From NCBI GenBank assembly GCA_029298735.1, contig JANSLP010000008.1, forward strand, positions 62,001 through 126,000: a stretch of 64,000 nt of DNA, written 5' to 3'. Of this stretch, positions 57,585 to 64,000 are shown in pieces (the first letter of the stretch is position 1; the number at the start of each line of letters is the position of its first letter). Below the pieces are notes generated by a model that was not told the DNA's origin, did no database searches, and saw only the letters and a list, made by a program, of their open reading frames with translations. This stretch comes from Ophiostoma sp. CBS 140.51 (lineage: Eukaryota; Ascomycota; Sordariomycetes; Ophiostomatales; Ophiostomataceae). Made by a program: the position numbers and the translations under genes.

Positions 57585-59886
57585 TTACAGCTTTGGTTTG
57601 GGCGGCTTGGCCACGATCTGCTCAATCTCGACAAAAGGGTAGAAGTAGTCAAGACTCTCCGGGTTTGCAAGCGTGCCACTTGGCGTGATGCGTTCGCCCG
57701 AAATAATACGCTTCACCGGCAGCTCGACCTTTTTCATGTTGATCGTCGTCGGGATAGCCGGTGTCGTAAAGATGTATTTGGGCACGTGGCGCTTCGACAG
57801 GTCGCGTGCAATGGCTGACCGGAGCTCTGCCTCTAGTTTTGCATCAAGGCTTTGGCCAGGCCGCATCAACAGGAACAACAGGACAGACTCGTCACCATCA
57901 CGGCCGGGACGCCGCTGGCCCACACACAGCGAGTCCGCAACGCGGTCGGCAAAGTGGCGCTCGATCACAGCATAAACTTCGGCCGATCCGAAACGTACAC
58001 CAGATGGGTTGAGCACACCATCGGCACGGCCAAGGAAATCCAGCGCGCCTGTGACCGGGTGGATCGAACAAAAGTCGCCGTGGGCCCAGACGTGTCGGAA
58101 GCGGCCAAAGTAGGCGTCGTGGTAGCGAGAGCCTTCGGGTGCAGCAGCCCGTTCGGTATGTAGAATCATGGTGCCCTTAGCATCCATCTCGACACGGCCG
58201 CTGCCCTTGTCATTCCAGAAGAAGCAGGGGACATTGGGGAAAGCCCGGACAGCCACAAGCTCGCCGGGCTCACCACTGGGCACTTGGACACCCTTCAAGT
58301 ACTCGGAGCCCTTGCTCTCAGCATCGGATGCTGTGTCAAAGAGGCGCACGTCGACGCCCAAACTCTGGCCCTGAGAGCCACCCACATACACAGGTGTAAG
58401 AGGGTTGCAAATACCAAAACAACCAGCAATGTCAGTGCCACCCGAGATGTTGGCCAGGTGGACCTTGGGGGAGAAGGCCGTGTCGTAGAACCAGTTTTGG
58501 AGTTCCTGGGACAGGACCATACCAGTGCAAGTGACAACTTGAAGTGCGGACAGATCGGCAATTTCACGGGGCGCAATATTGTGGCGGACCATCTCAAGCA
58601 TCCAGCGGGGGCTGAGACCAAGCTTGGTAACACGTTCACGGGCTGCAAGGCGGACAAGGACCGCTGGGTCGGGCTGGAAGGGCGAGCCATCGTAGAGCAA
58701 GGTGCGGCAGCCAAAGACGAGCACACCAACGGTTGCCACATACATAATCCAGCCCACAGTCGTAAACTGCAGTGTAACAGAGTCGTGGTTCATTTCTTCA
58801 TGCAGGACAGCCTCTTTGTAATAATTTACTAGCAAGCCACCAACTGAATGGACAATAGCCTTGGGCGTGCCAGTGGTACCAGACGAGAAGCAAATGAGGA
58901 ACGGGTCGGCAAAGTCGACACGTGTAAACGGTGGTGGCGGCAGGTCGACGGCCTTGCCGACAAAGTCGACCCAGCGAGTGGCATCGAGCATAGACACGTC
59001 TCGGGGCTCAGTGAAGCGTGGAATGGCAATGGCTTCGGTAAAGGCACTGCACTCAGCACGCAGGCCACGTACAACTTGCTTCATCTTGAAGCGCAGATCG
59101 GTCGTCTTGCCATTGTAAACAGCAACGTCGTCCATGAATATCAACTTCGGGTTGACCTGCACAGTGCGCTGCAGAATACCGCTGGCGCCCATATCGGTTG
59201 AACTGCTGCTGAACAGGCCGCCGAGCCAGCAGGTAGCCAGCCAAACAAGCAGAGTCTCGACACTGTTGGCACCAACTACGACGACACGGTCACCACGCTT
59301 CACACCGGCGTGCGTGGCCATGGCGGCAGCAAGCTGAGCAGCCCGGCGGCGTATCTCGCCCCATGTCACATGGCGTGTGTGCTCCGGGGCAGCACCCTCG
59401 CGGACCTCGGTGACGGCAATGCGGTCATCCTCCTTGCCAATGGTCGTGATGTCGCTGGGGCTGGCGCCGGGCGTTCGAGAGCGAGTGTAGAGCATGTTCT
59501 CGGCAAAGTTGAGGCGCACACCGTCAAACCACCGCGGGACAGCGTCAATAGGCAGGGACTCGTCGACGACACGGCTGTAGGTGCCCTCGTGGATCAGGTT
59601 GGCATCGTCAAAGAGCATGGACCAGAAATCGCAGCGACGCTCGACGGAGAACTTGTGAAGTTCAGGGAACGTCTGGCATTTTGAGACTTGTGTTAGTTAC
59701 AAGAACAAAGTGCTGACAGTCAGAAATTGGGAGAACTAGGAGAATTAAGAGATCGGCGGCACGAACCATGAGATTTAAGCCATGCTTATGGTTGACTTTC
59801 TGCATAAATTTGTACATCTCTGTGCTCTTGGGATCCGAATGCTCCCAAAGCTTCCGCGGAAGCTCCATAGCCTGTGAAGAGACCAT
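57585..59886 (-). CDS. Acetoacetyl-CoA synthetase (ANL superfamily)
   Basis: ATP-dependent ligase that activates acetoacetate to acetoacetyl-CoA, 735 residues from exons 59886-59767 and 59672-57585. The intron has a less common GTTCGT donor, CTAAC branch and CAG acceptor; splicing joins …HGLNLM to TFPELHKFSVERRCDFW, the start of the conserved ACS N-terminal region. Seen: the P-loop-like SSGTTGTPKAIVH (about 303-314), TVGWIMYV, the YDGSPF segment, the long RERVTKLGLSPRWMLEMVRH block, a DIAGCF segment in the adenylate site, and INMKKVELPVK with the expected C-terminal catalytic Lys region. The length and the INMKKVE-type ending match acetoacetyl-CoA rather than acetyl-CoA synthetase. It is likely cytosolic, in ketone or leucine-derived carbon use. 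Confidence 0.92.
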
Positions 59887-61048
59887 GGCTGTGAGAGTTG
59901 TGGTATTGAGTAAGATTGGAAGCGAGAGGTGAGAGAGGAAACAATCGATTGGTAGAATGGCGATGAAAGTGGACAGAGACAGAAACAGAAACAAAAGAGA
60001 AATGTCGAGGAAGAAACGTCGGTTTCACCAAACTTGAAGTCCTGCGGAGAAGTCGGTGTCTGCGGGGCTTTGCAGTCGCACAGAGGGACAATTATGAGGG
60101 CGAAAGGCGGAACAGTCTTGATCTGCCGTGTCGGCTGTTGGTTGACGAGGGTGGGAATGATTCCGTGTCTTGGGGAAGGTTTGAGGAGGTGATGTTGAAA
60201 AAGTCCAGGAAAGTCAAAAAGTCAAAATCTTGTGAAAGTTGCCCCTTTATGAGGCACCTGCCAATGTTATCTCTTTCCTCCTTGCCTTCAATATTTTATC
60301 TTCTTCTCCTTTTTCTCCGCCCCTTCCGTTCACAGTATGCCGAGACGTTTTACAGGGGATAGGCAATAGCGGACGGCCTTGATCCGCGCTTTCCCCGGAT
60401 TTTCTCCAACAAGAGCTACGCCTTTTTCCACTCCTTCCCCCCACGCAAACTGGACGCAAAAGTGGGTCTGTACCTCGGCCTGAAGAAGACAACTCTTCGA
60501 CGGAAATCAGATCCTCTCGAGATCCCTCCCAGCGGATTAAGATGGGTCGTTGTCAACGGATTTATGACGGCATCTCTCGGGCATGAGTATTACAGCGGTC
60601 AGTATCGGCGACTAAAGCATCACAGTATCAGTGCCAGAGCCGAAAGTTTTGGTCTCATCCTCCATCGTTCCTTCCACCGTTAAATCCATGTTGGTGATTA
60701 TCAATTGAGAAGGAACGGACAAGATAACCGGAAGGAACGACGCCCGTTCCTTCCAACATCATCACTGGACTGTTTAACCGAGCCACGGCTGTTGTGGTTT
60801 AAAATTGAATTTTGACTGTAGCTAGATAGACTCTACCGATATACCGTGATCAGTGTCACATTCAAGCACCATATCGCCAAAGACATTTACCATGGCAGCC
60901 ATCCTCTTCTCATGACCACCATCCTGAGCAAATACAAGCCATATCGAAGTATCCTCCATTATACCGAGGCTGCCACGATCACTTCCACCGTTTCCTTGAA
61001 CGACTTCAATCTCTTCGATTCTTCAACTCTTGATACCTCGTCTCTCGC
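59887..61048 (-). promoter_or_regulatory. Intergenic region upstream of acetoacetyl-CoA synthetase
   Basis: 1.16 kb between two tandem minus-strand genes. It contains the synthetase promoter and the 3' region of the permease gene. No specific operator seen; short frames only. Confidence 0.5.
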
Positions 61049-62641
61049 TTATAGAGTGTACCGAAAGTACACGCTTTGGTCACCCAGGTCCAGAAGCTGC
61101 TGCTCGGTATACTGGGCTCGCAGTTCCTCCTCTGTGTGACTCTCGACAAGGGCATCGCGACGCTTGTTCTCACGGTCATAGGCGACACGCAGCACATAGG
61201 CAGCGACGATGCCGGCCAGGCAGATGCCCAGGCAGGTACCGTAGCCGACCTGGTAGCGAGGTGCCTGCTTGGCCAAGAAGATGTTGCTGCCGCAGATACC
61301 ACCGAGGTTGCCGACCGAAATTAGCACGGCCATACCGACAGCACGCTTGCTGCTAGGTGCCAAGTTGTTACCGATGAGACAGACGACGCACATGAACGGC
61401 GCGAAAAGGCCACCAGCGATCAGGTACAGGAAAAAGTATGAGACACCAGTCATGCGTGGGTGCGGGATGGCGAGCTCAGCAATCAGACCGACACTGGCGA
61501 GGGCAAAGCCAGCCATGATAAAGGGCGTCCGCTGCTGCATCTTGTCACTGAACCAGGCAAAGACGATGACCAAGATGAGGGCAAAGACATAGATGGGCAC
61601 GGTCATGAGCTGGGCATCAGCACTCTCGTAGCCCATCTGCAGGATAATGGTGGGCGCAGTCGACGAGAAGCCGTACGTGCCAATGGTGCAGACCCAGAAG
61701 CAGATGACACCGCACCAGATACGCCAGTCGGAAAAGCCCTCGACAACGTGGTGCCAGCGGATGGGGTCAGAGTTGGTAACACGACCACGTCCCGTGCCCG
61801 TCTCGAGTGCAAGACGGTTGATGATGAATTCCTTCTCCTCGTTAGTCAGGAAGCTGGCCGTCTCGGGGCTGTCGGGCAAAATCTTCCAGACGACAAAGGA
61901 CATGAGAACAGGGACGATGCCCTCCAGAATGAAAATCCAGCTCCATCCGTCGAGCCCGGCGACACCCTTCATGTGCTGGATGCCGAACGCCAACAGACCA
62001 CTAAATGCGCCGGCGAGAGAGGCAGCTGCATAGAAGACGGCCATGCGGCGCTGTACTTCGTATCTCTTGTACCAGATGGTCAACAGGAAAGTCGAAGCGG
62101 GGAAGAAGCCGGCTTCGGCAAAGCCCAGGAAGAAACGCGCCGCATAGAGGCCCTGTGCGTTCTTGACGATACCCATCAGTGTCATGACGAGGCCCCAGCT
62201 GAATAGCAGCACGGAAATCCAGATGGACGGACGGATCAGCTTGAGAACAATGTTGCTCGGCACCTCGAATAATCCGTACGGCACAAAGAAGAGTGTCAGC
62301 GCCGTGTTGTACATGAGACCCTCCAGCTTGAGGTCGTCAGCCATGCCGGCGATCTTGGCGTTGCCAATATTGCTGCGGTCGACGTAGCCGATGAGGTAGA
62401 GGAAGGATAGGAGTGGAACTAGGCGCCAGTCCACCTTGCGCAAGATGCGTGCCTCGCGTTCTTTGTCCATGGCCAAAACGACCTGGTCGGCTTCGAGACC
62501 GGCATCGACGGTGCGGAGTCCACCGGCAGCCTTGACGGCTTCGGCGGCCGTCTTCTCATCGATAGGGTCATGATCATGGTCATGTTCATGGGGAAGGTCG
62601 GGGTCGACGTGCTCGACGTCTCGGGTGGCGTTGTCGGCCAT
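61049..62641 (-). CDS. MFS permease, allantoate/Dal5-type anion:cation symporter
   Basis: 530-residue 12-TM major facilitator of the anion:cation symporter group that includes yeast Dal5, Tna1 and many fungal organic-anion and vitamin permeases. I start it at 62641 (MADNATRDVE); 40 further upstream codons are open but begin next to a poly-A run and look like leader. The cytoplasmic N-terminus is His/Asp-rich (HEHDHDHDP near 18-26). ARILRKVDWRLVPLLSFLYLIGYVDRSNIGNAKIAGM carries the family signature DRxNIGNA, followed by PYGLFEVPSNI and RFFLGFAEAGFFPA; the second half has NNLAPSSKRAVGMA. The C-terminal tail ends SVYFRYTL. Likely in plasma membrane. The transported compound cannot be told from sequence. 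Confidence 0.92.
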   Translation of the reverse strand: MADNATRDVEHVDPDLPHEHDHDHDPIDEKTAAEAVKAAGGLRTVDAGLEADQVVLAMDKEREARILRKVDWRLVPLLSFLYLIGYVDRSNIGNAKIAGMADDLKLEGLMYNTALTLFFVPYGLFEVPSNIVLKLIRPSIWISVLLFSWGLVMTLMGIVKNAQGLYAARFFLGFAEAGFFPASTFLLTIWYKRYEVQRRMAVFYAAASLAGAFSGLLAFGIQHMKGVAGLDGWSWIFILEGIVPVLMSFVVWKILPDSPETASFLTNEEKEFIINRLALETGTGRGRVTNSDPIRWHHVVEGFSDWRIWCGVICFWVCTIGTYGFSSTAPTIILQMGYESADAQLMTVPIYVFALILVIVFAWFSDKMQQRTPFIMAGFALASVGLIAELAIPHPRMTGVSYFFLYLIAGGLFAPFMCVVCLIGNNLAPSSKRAVGMAVLISVGNLGGICGSNIFLAKQAPRYQVGYGTCLGICLAGIVAAYVLRVAYDRENKRRDALVESHTEEELRAQYTEQQLLDLGDQSVYFRYTL

Positions 62642-64000
62642 TTTAAGAGCTGGGGTATGTGGTGTACAATATTGGAAGGAAGGATATGATGCTTGAAGGA
62701 CAGAAACTTGCTCGGATGAAAAAAAAAAAAGATATGAGAAGTCAAAGTTGAACCAAGACAAGAATCCCGGAATGAAACTCTAAAAGCTTGGCTATATATT
62801 CAACGGCGGGCAAAAAGTGAGGGGAGCTCTGGACAGCAGTGGGATGGGTCGTGGTATACGACATGCCGTGCAAGGACACAGAACGTAATATGCGTCGCTG
62901 ATCGATTTTATAGTCACCAGCCACTCACGACCCAATTACGCAAAAGCACGAACGGGGCACAGAAGCTCCCCTCCTCCCAGTTTTACGCCCTCTGCGACCC
63001 TACTGTACGACACCTACGGCCATCTTTCGAAATCCAAAACAGGAAGGACAACAAGAGACAGTCAGACAACAATGACTCGATGGTACGCTTTTTCTTCGAA
63101 TGGAAGTACGGCTCTTGCTGCATGCGGAGACGATCATAGGACCTAGGGAAAAGAAAAGAGAGCTAACGTGGAGGGACACGAAGGGACAAGACGGGCGGCG
63201 AGTTGCCAAGTGAGGAGGTGTAAGTGGATGTACCTCATCCTAAGTGGAAGATGTATTTGTCTGCGTACCGCCGTGGTGAAGTACGCCGCCGATGACCTCC
63301 TGTCGTCAAAATAAAGTACGGAGTAAAAAAAGTGGCGCCGTGGTGCACGGGCAAAAGCCAAGTACCGTGCACTCTGACAGCTTCCAAGTAAAACTCCGTA
63401 TGTTGTTCCAATCATGGGACTTGCACTAGAGTGAGCGTTGCATTGGACCAGCAAAGTCAAGCAGGCCATAAGATGAAGCTTCGACCTTCCTTTTTCTGCC
63501 CTGTCGTCGCCATACGAAATAGTCGTACTTTTTGTTTCCTTTCCCTCTGGGACCGTTGTGTCATTACGCTTTTCTTATCTCTCTTCTAGACCCCGTCTTT
63601 TGTGGGCTTGGCTGGCTGGCTTACACGGGTCGATCTCCACTACCCCCTCGTGGTCCCCCGCAGTGAGGTGAGGGTGACTGCAACAGACCAGACTTGCCGA
63701 GAAGGAATACCGGGGGCCGCACAGGTCGCTCAAAAAGGGCATTCCAGTCCTGGGGGAGACGAGAACAAAAAATAGAAACGAGACGATGTCATGTTGAGAT
63801 GGTGAGGTGTTTGGGCGACCGTTGTTGTCGTTACTCTCGCGTCCTGTTACTGTTGCAGTGCAGCACTGACAGAAAGGCTTGTTTCCTTCAGTTCGGTGGG
63901 ATTTTATGGATGTGCTTGTGCTGGTCCTGGATGGTGGTATTCAGTAGACGGACAATGAACTGCGGCAACACTGGGGCAGCAATTGCGGAGGAAATGATGT
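62642..64000. other. Upstream region of the Dal5-type permease to window end
   Basis: 1.36 kb. A run of 12 A lies at 62719-62730, close to the start codon. TACGGAGTA is at 63317-63325 and ACTCCGTA at 63393-63400. No supported gene up to the right edge. Confidence 0.5.

Overview
The window is nuclear DNA from a filamentous ascomycete (Pezizomycotina; the protein sequences look most like Sordariomycetes, which is an inference from memory and not a search). The evidence is short spliceosomal introns of about 55-125 bp with GTATGT/GTACGT/GTGAGT-type donors and CTAAC/CTGAC branch sites just before the acceptor, a strong G/C preference at third codon positions in the real genes, pyrimidine-rich leaders, and a fungus-specific gene set (Zn2Cys6 regulator, MARVEL-domain protein, allantoate-type MFS permease). 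I saw no tRNA, rRNA, CRISPR or recognisable transposon.

Left block (1-20.4 kb): the 5' two thirds of the RNA polymerase III largest-subunit gene (minus, runs off the left edge); a DDHD/phospholipase-A1-like gene (plus) that stops just after its GHSLG motif and lacks the DDHD domain; a 14-TM-type MFS transporter (minus); a spliced MARVEL-domain membrane protein (plus); and a divergent pair made of a spliced Gfo/Idh/MocA oxidoreductase (minus, D-galacturonate-reductase-like) and a DHDPS/NAL-superfamily aldolase (plus). These last two could act in one sugar-acid pathway, and the 4 kb between them holds a cluster of CCNCCAA motifs resembling the published GaaR-type element.

Middle block (20.4-48.2 kb): a Zn2Cys6 transcription factor of the moc3-like/Fungal_trans_2 type (minus), followed on its upstream side by about 25 kb with no gene I can support. 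This gene desert is not strongly AT-rich and shows no transposon remains. It carries many pyrimidine or purine tracts, small tandem repeats and GTAC-based heptad repeats. It is the most unusual large feature here.

Right block (48.2-64 kb) is compact and mostly housekeeping: a Cys-type glutathione peroxidase (minus) with a Yap1/AP-1-like site upstream; a Tda3-like FAD oxidoreductase; NOP16 (60S ribosome biogenesis); CDC16/APC6 (anaphase-promoting complex); acetoacetyl-CoA synthetase (minus); and a Dal5-type MFS permease (minus). The genes are individually transcribed and there are no operons.
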